A stretch of DNA of 64,000 nt. It comes from Ampullaceana balthica. Taxonomy: Eukaryota; Mollusca; Gastropoda; Lymnaeidae. The stretch lies in NCBI GenBank assembly GCA_944989445.1, contig CALYLW010001023.1:149894-213893 (forward strand). The letters are read 5' to 3'. Within the stretch, counting starts at the first letter, position 1; each line of letters opens with the position of its first letter. Position numbers and translations under genes: made by a program. The notes under the pieces were generated by a model. It had not been told where the DNA came from, ran no database searches, and saw only the letters and a program-made list of their open reading frames with translations. This document shows, piece after piece, positions 1 through 11,914 of this stretch.

Positions 1-246
1 AACAAATAACAGGTGAAATCCTTGAACCTCACCACTGCACATAAAAGCGGGGGACGCCCACCACAACTCATTTCTCTTTGCAACTATTCTTTTGCTTAAT
101 ATAGATAAATATTTCTAATTAATATGATAGTAGCATGTATATGATCAAAGTTGTGAAACTTTTAATGTTTATTAATATTGAAATTGAACAAATTTGTATT
201 TACAGCCTCGTTCATGATAGAAAGTTAATTGTTAATTTCCGCAGAC

Positions 247-248
<2 letters not shown>
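1..248. other. AT-rich DNA, nothing recognised
   Basis: No open frame, RNA gene or repeat boundary that I can support. It could belong to the hAT-family copy whose 3' end lies near 1079, but no matching 5' terminus is visible. Confidence 0.4.

Positions 249-334
<86 letters not shown>
249..334. repeat. (TA)n microsatellite
   Basis: An almost pure TA dinucleotide run of about 85 bases with one phase slip near 285. Such tracts are unstable and are common landing sites for transposons. Confidence 0.95.
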
Positions 335-337
<3 letters not shown>

Positions 338-523
338 CGAGTAATCGACAGACCACTTATAAATGTACTGGAAGTCAAATTGTAAAATATTTCGGCGGGA
401 AAATATAAACTTATTTCCGGACGATTACACGAACATTTTGTTTTTAAACTATTGACTGACGTGAATGTTCAAGATTTGATAAAGGTTATTGTGTCCATTG
501 AGAGAAATCGTTTGCCTACTATT

Positions 524-707
524 CAATTTACCCTCTAAGTCTAAGCTTCGTTGGTCCGTGTGCAAAGTTAAAAAAAACTCATTTGCAAAGTTCCATAATG
601 TCCATTTTGTGTGCAATATTTTACAAAATTTGCTGCGCAGTGATTCTAAACTTCTGCGTGGTGTCGGTGAAATATCTGCGCAGCCGCGCTGCTTAAAGGG
701 AACATTG
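524..707 (+). mobile_element. hAT-type MITE, family M1, copy 1
   Basis: This 184-bp element has inverted ends related to CAATGTTCCCTTTAAG. It shares its interior (TTGGTCCGTGTGCAAAGT, then GCTGCGC- and GCGCAGC-rich segments) with copies at 4271, 20237 and 20450. The flanking 8-mers at 516-523 and 708-715 agree at 6 of 8 positions, as expected for an old 8-bp target duplication. The 8-bp duplication in this and the cleaner copies points to the hAT superfamily. It encodes no protein. Confidence 0.8.
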
Positions 708-974
708 CTACCATGGCTCTAACACTTCGCTTACATATCACCTACATACCAAACATCCACTGCAGTATCAGAAACTTCAAATGAGACAATCTAAAGCTAT
801 GTGAACGATTATTCAGTTCGACTGGTTATATTGCCGATAAGAACCGCTCATCACTTGAACCAAATAATGTCAATACACTTGTCTGTTTGCGTTGTTGGTT
901 AAAAGATGTCATATAAAGAAGACATTCCAGTGTTATTTCGATTTTCGACAAGTATTTTAATAAATGTTAGTCAT

Positions 975-1079
975 GACACCATAAATTTCAATTTTTGTCT
1001 TTAATCGAAATGAACGATTAATTAATCGTTAATTTTTCAAAAGTTAACGATACATTTAAATTAATCGTTAACAGCCCTA
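975..1079 (+). mobile_element. 3' end of BED-type hAT family
   Basis: This segment matches the 3' end of the hAT copy at 50315-51578. Both share the ATTAATCGTTAATTTTTCAA block and end in an inverted-repeat terminus reading CAGCCCTA. The matching 5' end is not identifiable upstream, so the copy is either truncated or interrupted by the DNA between 1 and 960. Confidence 0.65.
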
Positions 1080-1242
1080 ATATCATCATATATATATTTA
1101 CCCTCAATTATGTATAACTGTGGCCTAACGCTAAGGGACATCACTCTGCTTTTTAAAAAATTGAAAATAAAGACTTTAAAATCATAATCATTTTGGTTTC
1201 CAGATTAACATTAAACACCCTCCACACTATTATTTTCATGCG

Positions 1243-1570
1243 GACGTTCGAAAAGAGTTATTTTTTGGTGCAGTAGTTTGTTGCGCTGCTTTCTAAAATT
1301 AGTTTAAAAAATCGTGTGGTGATTAGCACTGTAACAAAAAATATTATATAATATACTTTGTGTACATTTCAGGAATATTTCTTATTTATCATACCAAAAA
1401 TAAGTTACTTGGCTTTTGACCTCACAAAAAAAACACCCTTATTATAAAATACTTTGTGTACATTTAAGGAAGTTTATTATTACGTATTTATCATACAAGG
1501 ACAAGTTAGTTGGGCTTTTGAAAAAGGTTGGCTCTGTATGTAGGCTTCCTAAAAAAAGGGGGGGGGGTGC
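1243..1570 (-). mobile_element. Helitron-B interior module fragments
   Basis: Two pieces match the module at 50500-50823 and 13826-14150. One is the GGTGCAGTA..GCTGCTTTCTAAAATTAG end (about 1268-1310). The other is two partial copies of the segment carrying TACTTTGTGTACATTT and AAGTTAGTTGGGCTTTTG (about 1355-1550). The order is scrambled, so this is a rearranged or composite remnant. There is no coding potential. Confidence 0.6.
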
Positions 1571-1598
1571 CGCAGGCACAACTGCGCCGCAGCACAAC

Positions 1599-1600
<2 letters not shown>

Positions 1601-1646
<46 letters not shown>

Positions 1647-1656
1647 CACACACACA
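1601..1656. repeat. (TA)n/(CA)n microsatellite
   Basis: A TA run of about 42 bases is followed by a short CA run. The small open frames here read Y-I repeats on both strands and are not genes. Confidence 0.95.
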
Positions 1657-1659
1657 GTA

Positions 1660-2240
1660 TAATACACCTATTTGCACGTACTTCTCCTCAATTTTCCTAT
1701 GTAATGATTTACTTTGGCACCCAGCCTGTCCGCCAAAAGGCGACGCCACTGGAAATAATCATTCATAAAAAATTAATTTATATTTTAATTAGTGGCATGC
1801 AAATACAATTGAACTTACAAATATAATACAATTTATTTCAAAAAAATTCTTAACTGACTATATTGATGAATAAAAAATTATTGTCAAACACATGATAGTA
1901 TTTTAATTTTCCCCCTATTCACTTGCATATTTGAAAATTTTAAATGTTGTTAATTTTCCGTTAAATTGATTTGCAAAACTTCATTTTTCATTTTAAAAAG
2001 GCCAAGTGATAGTAGTAGTAAATATAGAATAGTAAAAAAATAATAGTATATCCTGAGTCTTTAATTATTACTACTTGTACGATCGGATGGAAATCTTTTA
2101 GAATGCTTTATAAGAAGCAGATTATAAATTTAATAACTCTTACAAAATAGTAAAATAAAATAATGAACAATTCAACGCTAAAGCTATTGTTTTATTATTT
2201 ATTAATTATTTCAACTGACAAATTTCAGATAACCTGTGCC
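1660..2240. other. AT-rich interval, nothing recognised
   Basis: Low-GC DNA with no supported feature. It lies upstream of the candidate first exon at 2454 and may contain distal promoter sequence. Confidence 0.4.
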
Positions 2241-2453
2241 GACCACACCCCCCTGGGACATTGATAGACTTTACCACTTCACCCCTGACCTATATTATTC
2301 TTTTACAAAACTACTGAGATTGAAGAGTTCCGTGGTAGCGGTGCAACTGTTGTGGACAAGGCCGTGCTTCAAGTTCCACATTTCATCTTTAACCTTCTAA
2401 CTTCTTTGCTTGCGGTTGTTTTATTAAGATATAACATTTAAGTCAACAACAAT

Positions 2454-2465
2454 ATGCCTGAAGAG
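2454..2465 (+). CDS. Possible 4-codon first coding exon (M-P-E-E)
   Basis: An ATG at 2454 with A at -3 begins four codons (Met-Pro-Glu-Glu), followed at once by a perfect splice donor, GTAAGT, at 2466. The 200 bases upstream are less AT-rich than their surroundings and could be a leader. No clear TATA box stands out. HSP90 proteins of many animals begin M-P-E-E, but four residues cannot identify a gene and no downstream HSP90 exon is visible. The intron would be phase 0. Everything beyond the ATG, the reading frame and the donor consensus is inference. Confidence 0.35.
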
Positions 2466-3389
2466 GTAAGTCAAAAATATATATGTTTCATAATTATAAA
2501 ATGTTTATTGTTAAGTTCACGAGCAGACGATTTAAATAGATTTGTATAGAAGGAGCGTCTGTAAACAGATAAGATAAATGACCCTGAGTGTACAGATTAT
2601 TGCCCTTGTTCCGGAGAACCAATGAAAATAATCGTTACAAAACACACCCTTGTCCTTGACCGCAAAGCAGAAGAAACGATTTATAAATTATTAATAATGT
2701 ATATTTAATTAAAATACACATGTCGCTGTTGAACGAATAGTTTTAAACTTATTTATTTCAATAATTAAGCGCCTCTGTCTTCTTGTAGTAGAGCCAACAA
2801 TAAAAACTCTTGATTTTTAATCTTTTACTTAGAATTGAAAAGCTGAGCGCTTAGCCCCCGCTTATGTATTTAATTATAATTTTAATTAGGCAGGCTTAAC
2901 ACTTAACGGCTAACGGCCGGCCTATTAATTTACTATTATTACTAAAACATAAAACAGAATATTGTATCGAAAATTAATTATGCTAATAACTATTTCTAGT
3001 AACTAATATTAATTATTTGGACTGATCTAAACTAAGTCTAGATTTAAACTCGGGCTAATTAACTTTTAAGGCAAGGCTAAGGCTAAGGGCAAATGCATTA
3101 TAATAAGGCCTATTTTTTATTGGCCTACCCTATGGCCTATGACTCACTGACACTATCAACTATTCGCTATTGAAGCTATTGACTATTGTCATACTCAGAA
3201 TACTCATACATCAACATACTGATACTGTAATCTCAATCACCATCACAAGTAATATAATATTAATGCTTCTAGTGCTAGTATTAAATTTTATTATAATTAT
3301 TCAATTAATTAATAATTCCATAATCAATTAATTTTTTTATCAATCATAAAATATTGAAAAATTGATAGTATTATTATTAAATTTAAATA
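2466..3389 (+). other. AT-rich DNA, possible start of intron 1
   Basis: If the exon at 2454-2465 is real, this is the start of its first intron. It holds a SINE tail fragment near 2550 and otherwise unremarkable AT-rich sequence. Confidence 0.35.
2547..2581 (+). mobile_element. SINE 3' tail fragment
   Basis: The piece TATAGAAGGAGCGTCTGTA followed by AGATAAGATAA matches, in reverse complement, the tail of the SINE at 4573-4852. It has the same GATAA-type tail as the SINE at 9431-9704. Only the last 35 or so bases are present. Confidence 0.6.
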
Positions 3390-3972
3390 CCGTATATACT
3401 CATTCTATAGCTCATTCGTTCATAAGCCGAACCCCCCACTTTAGGAAGGGAAAAGTATTAAAAGTGTATAACCCGATCGCAAGCCGACCCCCAAAAATAA
3501 TAGGACAGCTTTAAAAAAATGGTACATATTTTTTTAAAACTACAAGCTAAATCGGTCATTATGATTTTTTACTTTGTACTGCCTATCTTTGTCTTTCTGC
3601 TCTTTGTTAATCAAGAGTTACCTGTATTTAAAAAAAAATTATTTGGTAAACAGTGACGAAAGCGTGTACATTAAAATCCGTGGTTGAAAACAAAATTTTT
3701 AAAACAATTTATTAAAACATTCACAAAAATAAATAAAATGATTAAATAAGGTAAGTGCTGATTTTTAATAACATATTATAGCATATAGCTTCTGATAGAG
3801 CAGTCGAATCTTGTAGAATGTAGAAAAGGACATTGATAATTAACAATAACAACACCGATATTCAAAATTCATTCATGCAGAAATCACCTATGACCCGCTC
3901 ATAAGCCAACCCCCCCCACTTTCCCCCTAGATTTTGTACAAAAAAAATCGGCTTGCGAACGAGTATATACGG
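3390..3972. mobile_element. TA-flanked inverted-repeat DNA element
   Basis: The ends read CCGTATATACTC at 3390 and GAGTATATACGG ending at 3972, an exact inverted repeat. A TA sits on each side (3388-3389 and 3973-3974). Similarity continues inward (TTC..AAGCCGA on the left, its complement on the right). TA duplication with short inverted ends fits a non-autonomous Tc1/mariner or pogo-like element. No transposase frame is present in the 583 bp. Confidence 0.75.
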
Positions 3973-4270
3973 TAATATTAATAACATTAAATAATAATAA
4001 TATATTAATATTACTTACTAATATTATTATTTAGGACTAATTTTAGAGGACTAATTTTAGAAACCTGCATGATTGATCATAATTGATGCATGCCTAAGAC
4101 ATTAAGAAAAGTACTATATGCAATTACTACTTCTAGAGGTAGCATTGTAAATTAGTAATCTTTATTATTTTTAAGTCTAAATTGTGGATTATAATAAAAA
4201 TCCCCCCTTCCCACACTTTTTTGAGTTTGCAGTACATAATCATATCAAATACTTCAAATAGGCCTATATT

Positions 4271-4412
4271 AATGTGCCCTCTAAGGTTCTTTGGTCTGTG
4301 TGCAAAGTAAAAAAAACAACTAGTGTGCAAAGTTGCACAATATCCATTTTTTGTGCAATATTTTACAAAATTTGCTGCACAGTAATTCTATAATGTTGTG
4401 GGATGTTGGTCT
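4271..4412 (+). mobile_element. hAT-type MITE, family M1, truncated copy
   Basis: The segment starts with GTGCCCTCTAAGGTTC and continues through the GTGTGCAAAGT..TTTGCTGC core of family M1. It then loses similarity before the right inverted end, so the copy is 3'-truncated or degraded. Confidence 0.65.
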
Positions 4413-4572
4413 TAAGTCTACTAGTAGTGTAGTGTATATCTTGATCTCCGTACATTTTTTAACTTGTATAATCTATTCATTTTAATTTTTAAATTAAATT
4501 GAAATGGCTGCATTAAAATCTTTAAAGTTTCTTTGCAGGACCTCATAGTGATAGTAGCAGATAGTGATAGTA

Positions 4573-4852
4573 GTATATCTTATCTATACAGACGCTCCTT
4601 CTATACAGAAGATTAATGCGTCCACAGACCATTCCGGTCTGTTGGCAAGTGATGCAGCGTTCACAAGCCTCGGCTATAAGGGTTCCACGCATTACCCACC
4701 CGCATTTATTTCCCTAACTAATGTTAGGTACCCATTCGGAGCTGGGTGGACTCAGGGAAGCCCTAGGCTCCGGGAACAAATTGTTGCCTTCACAAGGATT
4801 CGAACCCGCGACCATCGGTACGCCAGCGGAGCGCGCATGCCACTCGACCACC
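4573..4852 (-). mobile_element. tRNA-derived SINE, reverse copy
   Basis: On the minus strand this reads as a tRNA-like head with an A box (TGGTCGAGTGGC) and a B box (GGTTCGAATCC). A body shared with the SINE at 9431-9704 follows (CCCGGGGCCTAGGG-like and GGGTACCTAAC motifs), then a GATAA-type tail. It has an extra block in the tail that the other copy lacks. The 108-residue frame across it is an artefact. Transcription would be by RNA polymerase III. Confidence 0.85.
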
Positions 4853-4859
4853 TTTTTGT

Positions 4860-6357
4860 AGAGAAAAAAAACGACAAGCTGACTGAGTAAACTAAACTTA
4901 TCAAAAATGTATTTTTTACTTTAAAAAACTGACACTAACTAACAAATAATGTTATAATATTATACCACAAATATTTTTCATAGAATTATGATAAATTAAA
5001 GTAAGAATTTTTCTAATTTTCAAAGATATTACCAGCATTGCACAGCTCAACATAAAAAAAAGTTTTTATGTGCTCAAAACTGAAAATTTGTCTTAATGGT
5101 ATTAGTATTAGATATGTTACAATAAGTCATTTCTCCTATTGACATAGAAACAGGGGTATACAATTTTGAGCCTAATAATTTCTGTCTGTTACTAACTGTG
5201 CAAGCTGCTACAAATAGAATCATAATTTATAATTGTATAATCTATCAAGTATATAAATTTAAATTAACTTGAATAATTAACACGAAATTATTATATAATT
5301 GATTTTTACATGTAAATGTAAGATTGTCTGAAATGTTGTTTAGCTCTACTGATACACTCATACCACACACACACACACATCACACACAAACACACACCAT
5401 TTTTGCTAGAATAAATGGCATAACTAATATTCTTTGACTAAACTGGGCCAGTGACATCAGCATAGAGTTATGAAAGGTGCAGTCCCGCCCAAGCCAGGTG
5501 TTTTTGTTAATTTAGTGTGGAATGAGGAGCAGGTTTCCATTTCTTTTTATTGTAAGGGGATCAACATATTACATGTAGCTATCCCAGGTTTGTGCTGAGC
5601 CACTGGGTAACATCAACAATGACATCTTCATGTTGTTACAATTAGTGGCTCATCCAGGGAGATTTTATTATTTAAAAGACATGGCCTGCAATAATATCCC
5701 AACAACCTTATCAGAAAATATTTTATCTGCCCCAATAGCAAATAATTAGTATAAGAAATGCAGGGATATGGCTCAAGAGATTAGTAATTGTTCAAAAATT
5801 ATTTGCTAAAATAGATTCAACCAGTCTTTTATCACTAAGTTATTAAGTCACTGATGATAGTTACTATTATTCTAAATTGTATAGAATGTCTATAATAGTA
5901 TAGAATGTCACATAAATATTTCATTAACTTATATCTTAATTAGGACTCACTGCACATGTGTTTGAAAGATAAAGTTTAAAGAACTCTAAAAATAAATAAA
6001 AAATGAGGCTCATTTATTGTTTGGAATAATTCTCTGTTCACCTATTAAACAAAAGAAGATATTTGACAAAAACTTCCATTGAAATTTCTTGTGTAGTTTT
6101 TAAAAAAAAATAATTGCCTTCTTTGATTAATTTTTATAATCAATGTTTTAGTCTTTGAATTCAATATCATCCCCCCCCCCATTTTTTTTCTTGGCTTTAT
6201 TCATGATATTTTTCATCATCGATGAAAGAAGTACATGTATACCAATTGCTCACATTTGTTTATTTCCTATTAAATAAATGTCAAATTGATCTAAATTTTA
6301 AATACCCCAATACATTTCAATATTTGTTGAATCAATGCTTGTTATGTATGTGCCTAT
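4860..6357. other. AT-rich interval with a short CA tract
   Basis: No gene or element boundary is supported. A degenerate CA repeat lies at about 5363-5398, and a C9-T8 run near 6172. Frames are short and interrupted. Confidence 0.45.
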
Positions 6358-7830
6358 GCTATACACTATACTAATACAGGCTGTGAGAGTTCTTGTAAGC
6401 TATACACTATACTAATACAGGCTGTGAGAGTTCTTGTAAGCTATACACTATACTAATACAGGCTGTGAGAGTTCTTGTAAGCTATACACTATACTAATAC
6501 AGGCTGTGAGAGTTCTTGTAAGCTATACACTATACTAATACAGGCTGTGAGAGTTCTTGTAAGCTATACACTATACTAATACAGGCTGTGAGAGTTCTTG
6601 TAAGCTATACACTATACTAATACAGGCTGTGAGAGTTCTTGTAAGCTATACACTATACTAATACAGGCTGTGAGAGTTCTTGTAAGCTATACACTATACT
6701 AATACAGGCTGTGAGAGTTCTTGTAAGCTATACACTATACTAATACAGGCTGTGAGAGTTCTTGTAAGCTATACACTATACTAATACAGGCTGTGAGAGT
6801 TCTTGTAAGCTATACACTATACTAATACAGGCTGTGAGAGTTCTTGTAAGCTATACACTATACTAATACAGGCTGTGAGAGTTCTTGTAAGCTATACACT
6901 ATACTAATACAGGCTGTGAGAGTTCTTGTAAGCTATACACTATACTAATACAGGCTGTGAGAGTTCTTGTAAGCTATACACTATACTAATACAGGCTGTG
7001 AGAGTTCTTGTAAGCTATACACTATACTAATACAGGCTGTGAGAGTTCTTGTAAGCTATACACTATACTAATACAGGCTGTGAGAGTTCTTGTAAGCTAT
7101 ACACTATACTAATACAGGCTGTGAGAGTTCTTGTAAGCTATACACTATACTAATACAGGCTGTGAGAGTTCTTGTAAGCTATACACTATACTAATACAGG
7201 CTGTGAGAGTTCTTGTAAGCTATACACTATACTAATACAGGCTGTGAGAGTTCTTGTAAGCTATACACTATACTAATACAGGCTGTGAGAGTTCTTGTAA
7301 GCTATACACTATACTAATACAGGCTGTGAGAGTTCTTGTAAGCTATACACTATACTAATACAGGCTGTGAGAGTTCTTGTAAGCTATACACTATACTAAT
7401 ACAGGCTGTGAGAGTTCTTGTAAGCTATACACTATACTAATACAGGCTGTGAGAGTTCTTGTAAGCTATACACTATACTAATACAGGCTGTGAGAGTTCT
7501 TGTAAGCTATACACTATACTAATACAGGCTGTGAGAGTTCTTGTAAGCTATACACTATACTAATACAGGCTGTGAGAGTTCTTGTAAGCTATACACTATA
7601 CTAATACAGGCTGTGAGAGTTCTTGTAAGCTATACACTATACTAATACAGGCTGTGAGAGTTCTTGTAAGCTATACACTATACTAATACAGGCTGTGAGA
7701 GTTCTTGTAAGCTATACACTATACTAATACAGGCTGTGAGAGTTCTTGTAAGCTATACACTATACTAATACAGGCTGTGAGAGTTCTTGTAAGCTATACA
7801 CTATACTATTACAGGCTGTGAGAGTTCTTG
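6358..7830. repeat. 41-bp tandem array, about 36 copies
   Basis: The unit begins GCTATACACTATACTAATAC and repeats every 41 bases. The copies read as essentially identical, except the last, which has ACTATTAC in place of ACTAATAC. The near-zero divergence indicates recent expansion or gene conversion. The unit length is not a multiple of three and no frame runs through the array. Confidence 0.98.
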
Positions 7831-8925
7831 TGTGTTTTTGTTTAGAAGTAAAATTAACTCCTGTATTCCTTACTTGTTTACTAAGCCTGTTTGAATATGC
7901 CATTATGTAATGCACACAAATTAAATATCTGTTTTCACTGACTGAAACAAGCTGACATTGAGGTATACAGATGGCCTTCTAAATATTCTTGTGTATTTTA
8001 TGTTGTTCTCGACCACTATGTACATGTAGTAACTTTAGTTATTTATGTTCATTATCACCTATGATGTAGTAACTTACCATTTGGGTTCATTTGCTACCCC
8101 AACCTCTGCCCCCCCACCCCCCCTCATCCTTTTGTCCAAACTATCCACTAATATTGTCCATTACCATTGGTATTTATCCAGGTCATCCAATTGGTTTGTA
8201 TATGACAAATACCCGAACTGTAACTGAACCCAGTTTATATCTCTGACCTCTGACATCTCTTTGTGTCTCTGGTGTCATGAGATTCACGGTTTAGTACATG
8301 TATTGCCAAACATTCAACTAGAAACATGCGATTTCCTATAACATGAGATATTCCTTGTTAGTCTCACTCAATAGTTGGATGAAAACCTCAGCATAGAGTT
8401 GCCAAAGTTACAAGTAATGTGTACTGATAAAATTAAAGTTTATGAACTGATTAAAGCCACTTTAGTAATATGATCATTGTAAACTCGGTCTTTTAAAATA
8501 TATTATATTCAATACATACATGTACACCAATTTTAAACTGATATGCAAGGGAGAAAACTCAATGTTTGAAATCAATAGCCACAAAGCCCTGTATCAATAG
8601 TCCCCCCCGTATTCCTGCCTACTAAACACCACAAGGTAGGCAATCATAAATGTCATATAATTCTCTGTTGGTCCTTACTTGTAATGGGGTGTGAGGGAGG
8701 CTGATATATATATATATATCTATATAATATAATACTTTGATAGAGAAGTTTCTCTTATATCCGTACACTTATTTCATAGTGATTCAACCAATTTCATGTC
8801 ATAAGTTGCTCTTTGGTCAGCGTGTTGCACTGGAAATTTGACACCGCCCCCCGCCCACCATTGTTTTTGTTGTTATATTTTCAAATAAGCTCGTAGGTTT
8901 CCCATCTTTAACGTAAACAAGAACC
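7831..8925. other. Spacer between two arrays, nothing recognised
   Basis: Mixed-composition DNA with a TA run near 8704 and several C-runs. No coding exon or element termini were identified. Confidence 0.4.
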
Positions 8926-9430
8926 GAGCGCATCATAACTTGATCCTCTAGCAACCACTTGTAGGCCGCATCATAACTTGATCCTCTATCAACCACTTGT
9001 AGGCCGCATCATAACTTGATCCTCTATCAACCACTTGTAGGCCGCATCATAACTAGATCCTCTAGCAACCACTTGTAGGCCGCATCATAACTTGATCCTC
9101 TATCAACCACTTGTAGGCCGCATCATAACTTGATCCTCTATCAACCACTTGTAGGCCGCATCATAACTTGATCCTCTATCAACCACTTGTAGGCCGCATC
9201 ATAACTTGATCCTCTATCAACCACTTGTAGGCCGCATCATAAATTGATCCTCTAGCAGCCACTTGTAGGCCGCATCATAACTTGATCCTCTAGCAACCAC
9301 TTGTAGGCCGCATCATAAATTGATCCTCTAGCAACCACTTGTAGGCCGCATCATAACTTGATCCTCTAGCAACCACTTGTAGGCCGCATCATAACTTGAT
9401 CCTCTAGCAACCACTTGTAGGCCGCATCAT
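8926..9430. repeat. 38-bp tandem array, left part
   Basis: The unit begins GCCGCATCATAACTTGATCC and ends AACCACTTGTAG, with about 13 copies and a few variant sites (TCTAGC/TCTATC, AACTTG/AAATTG). A SINE interrupts it, and part of another copy resumes at 9703-9741. Confidence 0.95.
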
Positions 9431-9704
9431 GGACGCGGTGGTCGAGTGGCAGCGCACTCGGACTATCGTACCGATGGTCACGGGTTCGAATCCGTGTGAA
9501 GGCAAGGGTTTGTTCCCGGGGCCTAGGGCGTCCCTGGGTCACCCCGCTCCGAATGGGTACCTAACACTACATGTAGTTAGGCGGCTCGGTAATGCGTGGA
9601 ACCCACAACGCCGTGGCCTGTGAATGCTGCATCACTTGCCAACAGATCATCTGTCATGGTATGTGGACGCAACTATCTTCTGTATAGATAAGATAAGATA
9701 AGAT
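9431..9704 (+). mobile_element. tRNA-derived SINE inserted in the 38-bp array
   Basis: The head (9431 to about 9503) folds like a tRNA of the Ser/Leu kind. It has an A box, TGGTCGAGTGGC, and a B box, GGTTCGAATCC. A body of about 170 bp and a tail of AGATAAGATAAGATAAGA follow. The satellite resumes in phase after it. ATCAT occurs on both sides (9426-9430 and 9703-9707), consistent with a short target duplication. The 64-residue frame is not a gene. Confidence 0.9.
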
Positions 9705-9741
9705 CATAACTTGATCCTCTAGCAACCACTTGTAGGCCGTA
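9703..9741. repeat. 38-bp array, right remnant
   Basis: One unit of the same 38-bp satellite continues after the SINE, showing the SINE landed inside an existing array. Confidence 0.9.
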
Positions 9742-10006
9742 CTGTTGAAGTGGCCAACATTCATACTTCACTTGCCTTCTCTCTACTGAGTGCAATTACA
9801 TGTACTCAAAAGTATCCGTCAGTAAAATATTTAAGGATCCTAGGAAAGTTAGGTATTTTATCTTGGCACGAGTCGCTTTCATGGGTTGTTGTCACCGACT
9901 TCCTAAAATATACCACGTGACCGCTTAGATAAGAACTTAGCTACCGTCATATTGGTAACCGTGTGCTTTACCTACCATTAGACTGACTATATTCAGGTTC
10001 AACCAG
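9742..10006. other. Short unannotated spacer
   Basis: No recognised feature between the 38-bp and 59-bp repeats. Confidence 0.4.
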
Positions 10007-10203
10007 GAGAAGGTAGGTGAAGGGTGGCTCTGACCTGAGTTTCCACGACCTGTTGTGTGAACGGAGGAGGAAGGGTGGAGGGTGGCTCTGACCTGAGTTT
10101 CCACGACCTATTGTGTGAACGGAGGAGGAAGGGTGGAGGGTGGCTCTGACCTGAGTTTCCACGACCTATTGTGTGAACGGAGGAGGAAGGGTGGAGGGTA
10201 CCT
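10007..10203. repeat. 59-bp tandem repeat, about 3.3 copies
   Basis: Units start GGGTGGCTCTGACCTGAGTT and contain GAACGGAGGAGGAAGG. The frames reading repeated S-Q-S-H-P-P on the minus strand come from this repeat. Confidence 0.93.
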
Positions 10204-10698
10204 CCCACACGATCACCTAACTTTTGCACGGTTTGCGTAATGTGTACTTTTTAGTGGATATGGGGGAGGGGGGTAGTGCGAGGCAAGGGTTCTGAAACCT
10301 TGTTGTTATCACTGACCCTAGAACCCACGGTGATTCCCAAGTTACAGATATGATCCCTAGCTAAAATATTGGAGGTGAAATAAAGTCATTTGATTAGCTC
10401 TTTCCAGTCTCCCCCTTACCCCCGAAGATTTGACTGAAATTTCAAAAGAAGCTGTTTGTATCCTCAAGTAAAATTTGGTCACTGTTGGATTTGTCCCACG
10501 GTTATATGTATAGTATATCTGCTCATACGAGTATATCTATATTTGCTCATAGACAATCAACGCAAGACTTGTCATGGAGATTTAGAATACATTTGTCTCA
10601 GATCAAAAAGTCTTGTCGGTTGTCTGTGTCTATCGCGAAAGTCAAGAGAATTGAGTTTAGTTCTGCCAAGATCCTAATTGGCCCGCGTTTCATCCGTC

Positions 10699-10800
10699 AA
10701 CACCACATCTGTGGCCTATTAGAAACCACATCAACACCACATCTGTGACCTATTAGAAACCACATCAACACCACATCTGTGACCTATTAGAAACCACATC
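10699..10800. repeat. Short tandem repeat, 3 copies of about 34 bp
   Basis: Three copies of a unit containing CAACACCACATCTGTG and CTATTAGAAACCACAT. Confidence 0.9.
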
Positions 10801-11914
10801 GCCACAAACACAACAAAAAGTCAGAAAACAAAGTTTGACAATGATTCTAAGTCGCTCAGTCCCGCGCCCATTCAAGATGTGTTTAGTTTTTGAGCCAGTC
10901 CCTGACTGATGTTTTGTCTTTGCGGTATACATCATGAGAAAATCTTTATAATGGGGTGTGGCATATCAATTTCTGGGTGTCTTTGAGGGGTCCTTCCGTT
11001 GCCCCCTTTCTGTCCCATGTGAAGAACCACTGGGTACCAGGGATTTCTTTTTATATTGTTGACAGAATTCCGTATCCTAGCAACCTTTCTGCCGAGCTGA
11101 TGACGTCATGCAGGTGGTGGGGTATGTGTCTGGCCCTCACTTAGCCTCGCATTGTTTTGTGCAACCACTGCATCACCTCGCGGGCTGCCGGAGATGTAGG
11201 AAAGTCGGTCGCCTCATTAAGAAACTCCCCCCAAATATTGTTTACTTTCGAACATTCTTGCAGGTCATTCCTACAAACGTTTTCGCAACACACCTGCGAG
11301 TGTTAATCGTGCCACTTAATTGAGAAAGGAAGTAGAGAAAATTTTTGTTTAAAAAAGTCAATTTCTTGTATCAGACAAAAAAACGATTTTGTTCGAAAAG
11401 TTTAATTCCAGTAAGTCTAAGTAAGTCTAAGAATTAATTAGATAACCGTGTTGAGTATTGGGTGTCGAGGTCTAAAGCCCGTAACGCACCTCTTCCTATT
11501 GGAGAGTTACTTCTATTGAAATGGTGTTCTGTATCCCACAACTAAAGCGTTTCTATTAGGTTTATGTTCAATTGTCCTTCTGCTAAATCTTTTCTGACGC
11601 CATCAAGTCGTCAAATGTTGTGTTTGACTTCAGTGTCCAAGTTATGTTATGAGAGATCTCGCTTGAACGGTCATCATGATCTAAGTCGGGTTATTTATAG
11701 CGTTATATCTATGTGATATTTGAAAGGTGCGATAGGGTCGTTTTATTTTCATCCTGATTTGTGTAGAGTGTAGAGATTATATGTGTTCTTGGTGACGTCG
11801 AAGTCCTCTACAAGTTTACTAGAACGCGCGTCAAGGTCTCGCACCGGTGTAAATGCGTGTAGCACTGTGGTTGAAAGTTGTTTTATTAGTGTGAATGATC
11901 GAGGCTGACATCGT
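10801..11914. other. Unannotated interval
   Basis: No supported gene or mobile-element end. Open frames at 10956-11144 and 11108-11323 are short, overlap in different frames and have no recognisable motif. Confidence 0.4.

Noticed and set aside
2454..2465. Naming the M-P-E-E exon as HSP90
   Set aside because: Four residues are not enough, no heat-shock element was convincing upstream, and no HSP90 exon is visible downstream.
4520..4572. A splice acceptor (TTTCTTTGCAG at 4528-4538) in phase with the M-P-E-E exon
   Set aside because: The following frame runs into the reverse SINE and has no good donor. The conceptual peptide has no recognisable motif.
4779..4852. A genuine tRNA-Ser/Leu gene on the minus strand
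   Set aside because: The tRNA-like head is followed by the same body and GATAA tail as the SINE at 9431, so it is a SINE head.
9429..9623. A 64-codon gene starting at 9429
   Set aside because: The frame lies across a SINE with tRNA-type promoter boxes and begins in satellite sequence.
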